A DNA stretch of 64,000 bases from Ruminococcus sp. JC304 (GTDB lineage: Bacteria; Bacillota; Clostridia; Lachnospirales; Lachnospiraceae), in assembly GCA_000285855.2 (NCBI GenBank), contig HE978651.1, positions 1,785,115-1,849,114 of the forward strand. The letters run 5' to 3'. Shown one piece after another: positions 32,308 through 41,675 of the stretch. Numbering within the stretch: position 1 is the stretch's first letter; every line of letters starts with the position of its first letter. The notes beneath the pieces were generated by a model that saw nothing but the letters and a program-made list of their open reading frames with translations, was not told where the DNA came from and did no database searches. The translations under genes and the position numbers were made by a program.

Positions 32308-35058
32308 TTACCTACAGGTTTTCTTTCTGCGGCTTCTATATACCAATATAAAATATAAAAGGAGCCCCGCCAGAGTAAGTACTGCTCCGGTTTTTATGTA
32401 GGGAGTGCAATAAATAAGCTGTATGGTATGATGTCCCTCTTCCAATTCCACTGCCATATACATGGTATTGGCCTTCTTAAGCTCTGCCTTTTTCCCGTCC
32501 ACATAAGCAGTAAAGCCTTTGCTGTAAGGAATTGCCAAAACCAATGCCCTTTTGCCTGAAACTGTAATCTCTCCGGTGATCTGGTTCTCTTCCTGGTTTA
32601 TATTCTGAAGAGTTTCTGCCCCAAGCTCCTGTGTCTTTTCCTGGATTCCCTGTACAGGCTGGCACACAACCCGAAACTTATCATATGTATAAATTCCTGT
32701 ATTTTCAAAGGTAAGTGTGATCACTTTTCTGTTGGTTCTGGAATATCCCAGATTGCACAGGAAATTATGCCGTCCGCTGTATGCATTGTATTTATCTGTA
32801 AAAATCTTAATACTTTTCTGCACATCACCGGAGGCTACTGACATTGCCGCTTCCTTTGTCTCCTTCCAATAACGCCACATACTGTCCTTATTCCAGACTT
32901 TATTTTTCTCATAATCAGACAGGCTGTTCCACTGCTTTTTGCCGATCAGCTGTCTGGGAGAAAGGCTGTCATAATCCAGGTCATCTGCAATAAGATAAGT
33001 CTCACATTCCGCCAGTCCGTTAAAGGCCAGCTTCAGGCTGGCACCCTCACGGGTTACATAAATTTTGCCGTCAGATACCGTACATCCCTCTCCCGGTTCT
33101 ATTCTGTAATCCATAGATTCATCGTCAAAATAAGTAGAAGCTTTTGGCAGGGAACTATCCTCCAGCACAACTCCGTCCAGAAGAGCCTGCTGCTTTTTCA
33201 CAACGTCCATTTTTTCATATTCAGACCTGGGAATGTAGCTGTCATAGGTATATCCCAGAGGCAGTGTGCTGTCTCCTGTATATGCCCTGCACTCCTTGTT
33301 TCCCTTACCTGCTGAACCTTTTTTCCGGTTATATCCATAGGGCAGATATTTGTAATTATTGCCGCTGATCACAAAATATTTCACTGCAGCCAGACGGTCA
33401 AGGATCGTCCTGCTGTCCAGATTCTCATAATGCTGCTCCCAGGGCGTATTCAGATACATCTCATTAAAAAACTGACTGATACTTCCGTTAGCCAGGCTGA
33501 AATAATAGGCTGTGCTGTTGGTACCCATATACATGGACGTATTATCATAAGGAAGAGCACCATACTGGTCGTATCTGTACACCCCTTGGTCTCCGGTATT
33601 CAATACTGCCTTATCTGTATTGGATTCCAGCTTGTCCATTACATCCTCTTCCCCTGCAAACTCAGACAGATAATCCTTTTCATAGGAATACTGATAGGAC
33701 ACGTTCAGCAGAATACTGACCACCAAAAGTCCGGAAAGCATGCCGCACATATATTTTCCCTGAAGGAAAATATTGCCAAAGGAGGTAACTGTAAACACAG
33801 CCAGAACCAGAACGATCACTGCCGCCATATTTCTCTGCGTCCGGGCTGACTGTGCAAATAAAGCCAGCACACAGTACACCACAGTCATAACAAAGATTTT
33901 TTTCTTCTCCCTTACCTTAAGGGTAAAAAGCTCCGGATAGGCTTTCACAAAGATATATGCGATCATCATTCCATAGGCCCAGATCCAGCGATTGGACACA
34001 TAGGAAAAGCCATTGAGCACATGCCCGGCAAACGGGATCAGCAAAAACAGATTCAGTATAATAAATCCAAGCTTCAGATCCAGGTACTTTCTTTTCCTGG
34101 AAAACAGCACAAATACTCCTGCCATGGCAACTGCCGAATAACCGGCAACTCCCCACTGGATCATATTTTCACCGATCAGATCACCCAGATATTTTTCATA
34201 ATAAATCTTATCATATAAAAGGGGCACGTAATTTTCCACCTGAAAGCGTTCTGTGCCAAAGAGTGTCATGACAACCGGCAGAAAAATTACAGCCGCGATC
34301 ATCAGCGCCACTCCATAATAACCTACAAACTTTACAAACCACTGTAAAACATCCCTGACACTTCTCTTCTGAAAAATCCCAAAATAGCGGAAAGCAGCGT
34401 AGAGAAGCATAAAAATACAGATCATATAAAAGAAGTAAAAGTTTGACATCGCCGAAATAGCCGTTGCCCAGATAAAAAGCCATGGCTTCTCTTTTTTGTA
34501 GATCTTATCAATGCCCATCAGCACCAGGGGCAGATAAATCATAGGATTGGAAAAGTAAGGGTGCTTCATGGCTGCATAAATGGTCCATCCTGCAAATATG
34601 TAGATCAAAGTCCCCATAAAAGTAGCCTGCTTTGGGTTCTTATGATAAAAACAAAAAATACTAAATGAAATCCCCGCCAGATAAATCCTCAGGAAAATAA
34701 GAACCTCATACAGAATCTCCGTCTTATCCGCAGGTACAAACACAGACAGCAAGGTCAGCGGATCGCCGATCACATAATAATGTAAGGTAGTAAGAATATC
34801 CGAGCCATAACCGATATTCATATCCCACATAGGCAGTGATAACTTATGTTCCACAAAAATTGTATAAAGAACCTCTCTCAAATACCGTCCATAATAAGCC
34901 AGCGAATTCAAATGCTGCGGAATCCCATCATGGCTCCACACCAAAGACTTCCCATTCCCTGCGAACTGATAATAAATAAACCCCGCAATAACCCCAAATA
35001 CAAGCGTATATAATAAATAGAAATCCTTCTTACTATCCCTGCTCACAAATCTCCTCAT
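32308..35058 (-). CDS. YfhO family GT-C membrane glycosyltransferase
   Basis: 916-residue protein with a dozen or more hydrophobic helices in the first ~560 residues, an extracytoplasmic C-terminal region and one last helix before a basic RSRRKKT tail. The N-terminal loop contains WSHDGIPQHLNSLAYYGRYLRE, the acidic first loop typical of GT-C enzymes. In B. subtilis, Listeria and relatives YfhO-type enzymes move a flipped sugar to a wall polymer such as lipoteichoic acid; the polymer here is unknown. The start at 35058 is supported by AAGGAG 8 nt upstream. It is the first gene of the long operon that ends in cob and yqe genes. Confidence 0.9.
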   Translation of the reverse strand: MRRFVSRDSKKDFYLLYTLVFGVIAGFIYYQFAGNGKSLVWSHDGIPQHLNSLAYYGRYLREVLYTIFVEHKLSLPMWDMNIGYGSDILTTLHYYVIGDPLTLLSVFVPADKTEILYEVLIFLRIYLAGISFSIFCFYHKNPKQATFMGTLIYIFAGWTIYAAMKHPYFSNPMIYLPLVLMGIDKIYKKEKPWLFIWATAISAMSNFYFFYMICIFMLLYAAFRYFGIFQKRSVRDVLQWFVKFVGYYGVALMIAAVIFLPVVMTLFGTERFQVENYVPLLYDKIYYEKYLGDLIGENMIQWGVAGYSAVAMAGVFVLFSRKRKYLDLKLGFIILNLFLLIPFAGHVLNGFSYVSNRWIWAYGMMIAYIFVKAYPELFTLKVREKKKIFVMTVVYCVLALFAQSARTQRNMAAVIVLVLAVFTVTSFGNIFLQGKYMCGMLSGLLVVSILLNVSYQYSYEKDYLSEFAGEEDVMDKLESNTDKAVLNTGDQGVYRYDQYGALPYDNTSMYMGTNSTAYYFSLANGSISQFFNEMYLNTPWEQHYENLDSRTILDRLAAVKYFVISGNNYKYLPYGYNRKKGSAGKGNKECRAYTGDSTLPLGYTYDSYIPRSEYEKMDVVKKQQALLDGVVLEDSSLPKASTYFDDESMDYRIEPGEGCTVSDGKIYVTREGASLKLAFNGLAECETYLIADDLDYDSLSPRQLIGKKQWNSLSDYEKNKVWNKDSMWRYWKETKEAAMSVASGDVQKSIKIFTDKYNAYSGRHNFLCNLGYSRTNRKVITLTFENTGIYTYDKFRVVCQPVQGIQEKTQELGAETLQNINQEENQITGEITVSGKRALVLAIPYSKGFTAYVDGKKAELKKANTMYMAVELEEGHHTIQLIYCTPYIKTGAVLTLAGLLLYFILVYRSRRKKTCR

Positions 35059-35110
35059 AACCGCTCCTTCATATTCTATCATTCTAAACCGAGTTATAAA
35101 GTTCTCACTG

Positions 35111-35139
35111 ATTATAGACAAATATCCAATACTTGTCAA
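35111..35139 (-). promoter_or_regulatory. Promoter of the yfhO-gtrB-gtrA-cob-yqe operon
   Basis: Perfect TTGACA (35134-35139), 17-nt spacer, perfect TATAAT (35111-35116) on the minus strand. The leader is only about 45 nt, too short for a cobalamin riboswitch. Confidence 0.8.
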
Positions 35140-35203
35140 ATTTATAGCCAACATTATTTTATTGTTTAAGAACAACGAAAGTATTTAAATCAGCCAGTAT
35201 CCA

Positions 35204-35408
35204 GTCAGGAAATGAAATAACTTCTGGGGCGAATTTTGAGGGTTCATTGAATTTCTTAGTATTTGGAAAGCCGCGTTATTCAGAAATCGCTCACTGTCTG
35301 AGCCGCAGGCGAGTTTGAGCGATTTCTGAATGCTTTTAGTGGCTTTTCAAATGCTTAGAAATTCAGTGGTTCCGAAACTGAGCCCCAGAAGTTATTTCAT
35401 TTTCTGAC
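35204..35408. repeat. ~205-bp near-perfect inverted repeat
   Basis: The outermost 27 bp of each arm (35204-35230 and 35382-35408) are complementary except for one mismatch; a looser middle section follows (for example TGAATTTCTTAG versus CTTAGAAATTCA), then an exact inner stem of about 16 bp (ATTCAGAAATCGCTCA and complement) around a short centre near 35305. It is non-coding, between the YfhO promoter and the nifJ terminator. Confidence 0.85.
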
Positions 35409-35416
35409 GTCCCTTA

Positions 35417-35450
35417 TAAAAAGGACCGCGATACAAAAAGTACCGCGGCC
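35417..35450 (-). terminator. Terminator after nifJ
   Basis: GGCCGCGGTAC/GTATCGCGGTCC stem with a TTTTT loop, followed by TTTTTATA on the minus strand, about 95 nt beyond the stop codon. Confidence 0.85.
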
Positions 35451-35542
35451 CACATATATCGTCTGGACACTATAAATAGCTCTATCTATTTATTTTTTAA
35501 TGATTTATAAACTTGTTTACAGTCGTTCAAAAACCGAAAAGA

Positions 35543-38500
35543 TTATTCAGCACTATGAAGAGCGATCAGCTTCTGCAGATATTCAAATCTGGCTTTAGCC
35601 TCAGCCTCATTCTTAGCAAACAGTCTTGCAGCCTTCTCAGGATTCTGACGTTTCAGAGAGTTGTAACGAACCTCACCGTCAAGGAATGCCTGATACTCTT
35701 CCATGCTTGGAGCCTTGGAATCAAGTGAGAACTTGTTTCCTTCTGCTGCAGGATTGAATCTGAAGTTGTGCCAGTATCCAACCTTAACTGCTAATTCTTC
35801 CTCTGTCTGAGCTTTTGCCATACCTTTCTTAATACCATGGTTGATACATGGAGCATAAGCGATAATCAGAGATGGTCCCGGATAAGCCTCAGCCTCTGCA
35901 ATAGCTTTTACAGTCTGGTTGAAGTCAGCACCCATGGAGATCTGAGCAACGTATACATAGCCATAGCTCATAGCGATGGAAGCCATATCTTTCTTCTTAG
36001 TCTCTTTACCGCCAGCAGCGAACTGAGCGATAGCACCTGTAGGTGTAGATTTAGAAGACTGTCCACCTGTGTTAGAATAAACCTCTGTATCGAATACCAT
36101 AACGTTGATGTCACGTCCGCTAGCCAGAACATGGTCAACACCACCGAATCCGATATCGTAAGCCCATCCGTCACCACCGAAGATCCACTGGGATTTCTTA
36201 GCCAGGAAGTCTTTCTGAGCAAGGATTTCTTTTGCTTTGTCGCATCCGCAAGCTTCAAGAGCAGCAACAAGTTTGTCTGTAGCAGCGCCGTTTGTAGCAC
36301 CTACAGAGAATGTATCCAGCCATTCCTGACCAGCTGCTTTCACGTCTTCGTTTGTTCCGTTAGCAACAACGTCTTCTACTTTTGCTTTTAAGCCATCACG
36401 GATTGCTCTCTGAGCAAGAAGCATACCATAACCAAACTCAGCGTTATCTTCGAACAGAGAGTTAGACCATGCAGGACCCTGTCCTTTAGCGTTTACTGTG
36501 TATGGTGTAGATGGTGAGGAGTTACCCCAGATAGAAGAACATCCTGTTGCGTTTGCGATGTACATTCTGTCACCGAACAGCTGAGTGATCAGTTTAGCGT
36601 ATGGTGTTTCACCACATCCTGCACAAGCTCCTGAGAACTCAAGCAGAGGCTGTTTGAACTGGCTGCCTTTAACAGTTGCTTCTTTGAATTTAGCGATAAC
36701 ATCTTCTTTAACCGGCAGTTTCACTGTGTAGTCAAAGTATTTCTGCTCGTTTTCGCTTGCTTCAAGGTTTTCCATAGCAAGTGCTTTCGCACCCTTCTTA
36801 CCTGGGCAAACGTTTACACAAGAACCACATCCTGTACAGTCAAGTGCGGATACGGACATTGTGAATTTGTATTCTTTCATACCTGTAAGGTCTAATGTCT
36901 TCATGCCTTCCGGAGCATTAGCTGCTTCTTCAGCTGTCAGAGCTACAGGACGGATAACTGCATGTGGGCAGACATAAGCACATCTGTTACACTGGATACA
37001 GTTTTCCGGATTCCATACAGGAACGTTAACTGCGATACCACGTTTCTCATATGCAGCAGAGCCTGATGGTGTAGTACCGTCTACATAATCCTTGAATGCA
37101 GATACAGGTAAGGAGTTACCTTCCTGAGCATTAACTTTAGCCTGGATATTGTTAACGAAATCAATAACATCCTGACGTCCTTCTGTTGCATGAGTCATAT
37201 GAAGACCTTCGTCCTCAGCATCTTTCCAGCTTTCCGGAACTGTGATCTCAACAACCTGTTTAGCACCTGCATCGATAGCTGCCCAGTTCTTCTGTACCAC
37301 ATCATCACCCTTACGTCCGTATGTTGCCTTAGCAGCAGCCTTCATAAGGTCGATTGCCTGCTCTTCCGGAATGATTCCTGTAAGTTTGAAGAATGCAGAC
37401 TGAAGGATTGTGTTGATACGTGTTGGTCCCATGCCTGTTTCAATACCGATCTTAACACCGTCGATTGTGTAGAATTTGATATTGTGGTTAGCGATGAAAG
37501 CTTTTACCTGTCCTGGTAAATGTTTCTCAAGACCTTCCATATCCCAAGCACAGTTAAGGAGGAATGTACCACCGTCAACAAGTTCCTGAACCATGTTGTA
37601 TTTGTTTACGTAGGATGGATTGTGGCATGCTACGAAGTTTGCTTTGTGGATCAGGTATGTGGATTTGATCGGTTTCTTACCGAAACGTAAGTGGGACATT
37701 GTAACACCACCGGACTTCTTGGAGTCATAATCAAAGTAAGCCTGTGCGTACATGTCTGTATTGTCACCGATGATCTTGATGGAGTTCTTGTTTGCACCTA
37801 CTGTACCATCAGCTCCCAGACCCCAGAATTTACAGTTTGTTGTTCCTTCTGGTGTTGTTACGATCGGAGCACCTGTCTCAAGGGAAAGGTTAGTAACATC
37901 ATCAACGATACCGATTGTGAATTTCTCTTTTGAAGTGTTCTCATAAACAGCTACGATCTGTGCAGGTGTAGTATCTTTGGAACCTAAACCATAACGTCCG
38001 GAGAATACTTTTACGCCGCCGAATTTGCTGTCTTTTAATGCTGCTACAACGTCAAGGTACAGTGGCTCGCCAAGTGCACCCGGCTCTTTAGTTCTGTCAA
38101 GAACTGTGATCTGTTTTACAGATTCCGGAATTGCATCGATGAGTGCCTGTGCGCAGAATGGTCTGTAAAGACGAACTTTAACAACACCGACTTTCTTTCC
38201 TGCTGCTGCAAGGTAGTCGATTGTCTCCTCGATTGTATCGTTTACAGATCCCATAGCAACGATTACGTGTTCTGCATCAGCAGCTCCGTAGTAGTTGAAT
38301 AATTTATAATCTGTACCGATCTTAGCGTTAACTTTGTCCATGTATTCCTGAACTACTGCCGGAAGAGCATCGTAGTATGGGTTACATGCTTCTCTTGCCT
38401 GGAAGAAGATATCAGGGTTCTGAGCGGAACCTCTCTGGCATGGGTGATTTGGGTTAAGGGCATGGTTACGGAATTCCGCGATTGCTTCCAGATCTGCCAT

Positions 38501-39079
38501 ATCCTTAAGATCTTCATAATCCCATGTCTCGATCTTCTGGATCTCGTGAGATGTACGGAATCCATCGAAGAAGTTGATGAACGGAACTTTACCTTTGATT
38601 GCTGCAAGGTGAGCAACAGGTGTTAAGTCCATAACTTCCTGTACAGAAGATTCGCAAAGCATTGCGCATCCGGTCTGACGACAGGCCATAACGTCGGAGT
38701 GATCACCAAAGATTGAAAGTGCGTGGGAAGCAAGTGCACGTGCAGATACGTTGAATACTGCAGGTAACTGCTCACCGGCGATTTTGTAAAGGTTCGGGAT
38801 CATAAGTAACAGACCCTGAGATGCTGTATAAGTTGTTGTTAAAGCACCAGCTGCCAGAGATCCGTGTACAGCACCTGCTGCACCAGCCTCAGACTGCATT
38901 TCAGTTACCTGAACTTCCTGTCCGAAAATGTTCTTTCTTCCCTGGGTTGCCCATTCATCTGTTGCTTCCGCCATAACAGATGAAGGAGTGATTGGGTAAA
39001 TAGCGGCTACATCTGAGTATGCATATGAAGCATGAGCAGCTGCATGGTTACCATCCATGGTTTTCATCTTTCTTGCCAT
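35543..39079 (-). CDS. nifJ: Pyruvate:ferredoxin (flavodoxin) oxidoreductase, single chain
   Basis: 1178-residue homodimeric PFOR that oxidises pyruvate to acetyl-CoA and CO2 and reduces ferredoxin. Domains follow the usual order: pyruvate-binding domain I (GNHAAAHASYAYSDVAAIYPITPSS), domain II, domain III with the CoA-binding region, a two-[4Fe-4S] ferredoxin domain (CIQCNRCAYVCPHAV and CTGCGSCVNVCPGKKG), and the TPP domain with GACAGCGETPYAKL, GDGWAYDIGFGG and the proximal-cluster Cys. The complete length is typical. AAGGAGG lies upstream of the ATG. It has its own promoter and is preceded by an Rrf2-type regulator. Confidence 0.97.
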   Translation of the reverse strand: MARKMKTMDGNHAAAHASYAYSDVAAIYPITPSSVMAEATDEWATQGRKNIFGQEVQVTEMQSEAGAAGAVHGSLAAGALTTTYTASQGLLLMIPNLYKIAGEQLPAVFNVSARALASHALSIFGDHSDVMACRQTGCAMLCESSVQEVMDLTPVAHLAAIKGKVPFINFFDGFRTSHEIQKIETWDYEDLKDMADLEAIAEFRNHALNPNHPCQRGSAQNPDIFFQAREACNPYYDALPAVVQEYMDKVNAKIGTDYKLFNYYGAADAEHVIVAMGSVNDTIEETIDYLAAAGKKVGVVKVRLYRPFCAQALIDAIPESVKQITVLDRTKEPGALGEPLYLDVVAALKDSKFGGVKVFSGRYGLGSKDTTPAQIVAVYENTSKEKFTIGIVDDVTNLSLETGAPIVTTPEGTTNCKFWGLGADGTVGANKNSIKIIGDNTDMYAQAYFDYDSKKSGGVTMSHLRFGKKPIKSTYLIHKANFVACHNPSYVNKYNMVQELVDGGTFLLNCAWDMEGLEKHLPGQVKAFIANHNIKFYTIDGVKIGIETGMGPTRINTILQSAFFKLTGIIPEEQAIDLMKAAAKATYGRKGDDVVQKNWAAIDAGAKQVVEITVPESWKDAEDEGLHMTHATEGRQDVIDFVNNIQAKVNAQEGNSLPVSAFKDYVDGTTPSGSAAYEKRGIAVNVPVWNPENCIQCNRCAYVCPHAVIRPVALTAEEAANAPEGMKTLDLTGMKEYKFTMSVSALDCTGCGSCVNVCPGKKGAKALAMENLEASENEQKYFDYTVKLPVKEDVIAKFKEATVKGSQFKQPLLEFSGACAGCGETPYAKLITQLFGDRMYIANATGCSSIWGNSSPSTPYTVNAKGQGPAWSNSLFEDNAEFGYGMLLAQRAIRDGLKAKVEDVVANGTNEDVKAAGQEWLDTFSVGATNGAATDKLVAALEACGCDKAKEILAQKDFLAKKSQWIFGGDGWAYDIGFGGVDHVLASGRDINVMVFDTEVYSNTGGQSSKSTPTGAIAQFAAGGKETKKKDMASIAMSYGYVYVAQISMGADFNQTVKAIAEAEAYPGPSLIIAYAPCINHGIKKGMAKAQTEEELAVKVGYWHNFRFNPAAEGNKFSLDSKAPSMEEYQAFLDGEVRYNSLKRQNPEKAARLFAKNEAEAKARFEYLQKLIALHSAE

Positions 39080-39162
39080 AGTTTGTTTTTCCTCCTTAAA
39101 GGTATGATGAAAATTGTATTATTTTTAAGGCAAAATAATTTATGCCCTAAATTTCACAGTAA

Positions 39163-39192
39163 ATTATAACATAATCTTTAGGAAATGTGCAA
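39163..39192 (-). promoter_or_regulatory. Promoter of nifJ
   Basis: TTGCAC (39187-39192), 18-nt spacer, TATAAT (39163-39168) on the minus strand. The leader has a GGCATAAA/TTTTGCC hairpin. A GTGTTACTGTTCACATAACAC palindrome at 39230-39250 lies upstream and could be an operator or a shortened relative of the 27-nt repeat. Confidence 0.65.
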
Positions 39193-39278
39193 TTGGTTTT
39201 GGAAGTTTTTGTATCTTATGAGGTACAATTGTGTTACTGTTCACATAACACTATCCCATAAAACAAAAAAGAAGAGGC

Positions 39279-39686
39279 TTACGCCTCCTCCAGAATCTGC
39301 AGTAAGGTTTTTCTCTTAAGCATGGCAACCAGCCGGGACTGGATGTCTGCCAGCTCTCTGTGCACCAGACAGGGAATTCCGTCCTGCCCGTCACGCGCGC
39401 AGTCATACCGGGGATCCAGGCACTCAATAATAAACATTCCCGGATCTATGGCCTGATATACATCATATAAGGTCAGTTCATCTGCACCTCTGTCCAGGGA
39501 ATAGCCTCCATGAACACCGCGGTAGCCTTTCACAATCTTCGCTTTCTGTAATTTCTTAAGTATTTTATAAGCAAAGGGGGCTGTAATCGCTTCCTTCTCA
39601 CAGATCTCAGGCACACTGAGCCTGCTCTCCCCCTGCAACGCACGGATCACACGTACTGCATAATCACATTCTCTGGTAATAAACAT
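39279..39686 (-). CDS. Rrf2 family transcriptional regulator (Fe-S sensing type likely)
   Basis: 135 residues. The N-terminal winged helix-turn-helix (ITRECDYAVRVIRALQ, VPEICEKEAITAPFAYKILKKLQKAKIV, RGVHGGYSL) is typical of Rrf2/IscR. Three cysteines at 89, 96 and 106 are spaced as in cluster-binding members. It sits directly upstream of nifJ on the same strand with a 199-nt gap holding the nifJ promoter, so PFOR is the most likely target. Cluster binding and target are inferred. Confidence 0.88.
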   Translation of the reverse strand: MFITRECDYAVRVIRALQGESRLSVPEICEKEAITAPFAYKILKKLQKAKIVKGYRGVHGGYSLDRGADELTLYDVYQAIDPGMFIIECLDPRYDCARDGQDGIPCLVHRELADIQSRLVAMLKRKTLLQILEEA

Positions 39687-39730
39687 TATATATCCTCTCT
39701 GCTCTCAGCATTTCATTATTTTCAAACCTT

Positions 39731-39759
39731 ATTATACCAATGCAGATTTTTTTTGTAAA
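39731..39759 (-). promoter_or_regulatory. Promoter of the Rrf2 regulator gene
   Basis: TTTACA (39754-39759), 17-nt spacer, TATAAT (39731-39736) on the minus strand. Confidence 0.7.
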
Positions 39760-39787
39760 TAAAAGAAAACAAAAAATCAAAAAACTG

Positions 39788-39815
39788 TTGCAAATTTCCT
39801 ATTTTAATGTAAAAT
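39788..39815 (+). promoter_or_regulatory. Promoter of the ABC-F gene
   Basis: TTGCAA (39788-39793), 16-nt spacer, TAAAAT (39810-39815), divergent from the Rrf2 promoter. Confidence 0.6.
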
Positions 39816-39904
39816 GGTAAGCGGCTGTGCTGGTAAAACAGGTGCAGGCATTTTTATTATATAAAAGAACACAATCACAGTATTTCATGAAAAAGAGGTA
39901 AACT

Positions 39905-41545
39905 ATGATTTCAGCAAACAATATTACTTTACGTGTGGGCAAGAAAGCCCTTTTTGAAGACGTAAATATCAAATTTACAGAAGGAAACTGCTACGGTCTC
40001 ATCGGAGCCAACGGAGCAGGTAAATCTACTTTCCTTAAAATCCTCTCCGGACAGCTGGAGCCTACCAAAGGTGATATCGTGATCACACCGGGACAGCGTC
40101 TCTCCTTCCTGCAGCAGGACCACTTCAAATATGATTCCTATACAGTTCTGGACACCGTTATCATGGGTAACCAGAGACTTTATGAAATCATGAAGGAAAA
40201 AGATGCGATCTATGCAAAAGAGGACTTCACAGACGAGGACGGCATCCGCGCCAGTGAGCTGGAGGGCGAATTTGCAGAGATGAACGGATGGGAAGCAGAA
40301 TCCGATGCAGCTACTCTCCTGAATGGTCTTGGTATTGAGACAGAATTTCATTATTCACAGATGGCTGACCTGACAGGAAGCCAGAAGGTAAAGGTACTTC
40401 TTGCCCAGGCACTTTTCGGCAACCCGGACATCCTGCTTCTGGATGAGCCTACCAACCATCTGGATCTGCCTGCCATTGAATGGCTTGAAGAATTCCTGAT
40501 CAACTTTGACAATACAGTCATCGTAGTCTCCCATGACCGTTATTTCCTGAATAAAGTCTGTACCCATACCGCTGATATCGACTATGGCAAGATCCAGCTC
40601 TATGCAGGTAATTATGACTTCTGGTTTGAGTCCAGCCAGCTGCTGGTAAAACAGATGAAGGAAGCCAACAAGAAAAAGGAAGAAAAGATCAAGGAACTCC
40701 AGGAGTTCATCTCCCGTTTCAGCGCCAACGCTTCCAAATCCAAACAGGCTACCTCCCGTAAGCGTGCCCTGGAGAAAATCCAGCTGGATGATATGCGTCC
40801 GTCCAGCCGTAAATATCCATATATCGACTTCCGTCCAAACCGCGAGATCGGTAACGAAGTACTTATGGTAGAGGGACTTTCCAAAACCATCGACGGAGTA
40901 AAGGTTCTGGACAATATCTCCTTCACACTGGGCCGCGAGGATAAGGTTGCTTTTGTAGGTGCCAACGAACAGGCTATCACAACCTTCTTCAAGATCATTA
41001 CCGGCGAAATGGAACCGGATGAAGGCAATTATAAATGGGGTGTAACCACAACACAGGCTTATTTCCCCAAAGACAACACTGCAGAGTTTGATAACGACCT
41101 GACTATTACAGACTGGCTGACCCAGTACTCAGAGATCAAGGATGCCACCTATGTACGAGGCTTCCTGGGACGTATGCTCTTCCCGGGCGAGGACGGTGTG
41201 AAACGTGTCCGCGTACTTTCCGGTGGTGAGAAGGTTCGCTGCCTCCTCTCCAAAATGATGATCTCCGGTGCCAACATCCTGATCCTGGATGAGCCAACCA
41301 ACCATCTGGATATGGAGAGCATTACCGCACTGAACAACGGACTGATCAAATTCCCGGGTGTGATCCTTTTCACCTCCCATGACCACCAGTTCGTACAGAC
41401 CACAGCCAACCGTATTATGGAGATCCTTCCAAACGGAACCATGATCGACAAGATCACAACCTACGATGAATATCTGGCAAGTGATGAAATGGCCAAGAAA
41501 CGTCACGTATTCGAAATCAATGAGGAAGACGCTTCCGATAACTAA
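39905..41545 (+). CDS. ABC-F family ATPase (YkpA/YbiT type) with one degenerate site
   Basis: 546-residue soluble protein with two ABC domains and a charged linker (about 245-300), no membrane part. ABC-F proteins work on the ribosome or in translation. Domain 1 has a full Walker A (GANGAGKST, 34-42), signature LTGSQ (156-160) and LLLDEPTNHLD. Domain 2 has an altered Walker A (GANEQAITT, 352-360, no GK) but a good signature LSGGE (438-442) and LILDEPTNHLD. The composite site made of domain-1 Walker A and domain-2 signature is therefore intact, while the other is degenerate. GAGGTAA precedes the ATG. Not clearly an antibiotic-resistance type. Confidence 0.9.
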   Translation: MISANNITLRVGKKALFEDVNIKFTEGNCYGLIGANGAGKSTFLKILSGQLEPTKGDIVITPGQRLSFLQQDHFKYDSYTVLDTVIMGNQRLYEIMKEKDAIYAKEDFTDEDGIRASELEGEFAEMNGWEAESDAATLLNGLGIETEFHYSQMADLTGSQKVKVLLAQALFGNPDILLLDEPTNHLDLPAIEWLEEFLINFDNTVIVVSHDRYFLNKVCTHTADIDYGKIQLYAGNYDFWFESSQLLVKQMKEANKKKEEKIKELQEFISRFSANASKSKQATSRKRALEKIQLDDMRPSSRKYPYIDFRPNREIGNEVLMVEGLSKTIDGVKVLDNISFTLGREDKVAFVGANEQAITTFFKIITGEMEPDEGNYKWGVTTTQAYFPKDNTAEFDNDLTITDWLTQYSEIKDATYVRGFLGRMLFPGEDGVKRVRVLSGGEKVRCLLSKMMISGANILILDEPTNHLDMESITALNNGLIKFPGVILFTSHDHQFVQTTANRIMEILPNGTMIDKITTYDEYLASDEMAKKRHVFEINEEDASDN

Positions 41546-41562
41546 AGATAACTAACATCACA

Positions 41563-41610
41563 AAAAAGGTTCGCACCGGAGTTATGAACTCTTCTGCGAA
41601 CCTTTTCTTA
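41563..41610 (+). terminator. Terminator after the ABC-F gene
   Basis: AAAAGGTTCGCA/TGCGAACCTTTT stem with an inner loop and a T-rich tail; symmetrical, so it may also stop ybaK-strand transcripts. Confidence 0.85.
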
Positions 41611-41675
41611 TATCCTTATATATTCTGATTTAGCCCTTTCCCTCAGAAACCAGCTTTACTGTCAGCCTCCGGCAC

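Noticed and set aside
30866-35110. Cobalamin riboswitch controlling the cob genes
   Set aside because: The gap before cobT is 4 nt and the leader before yfhO is about 45 nt; neither could hold one, and I see no B12-box-like sequence there.
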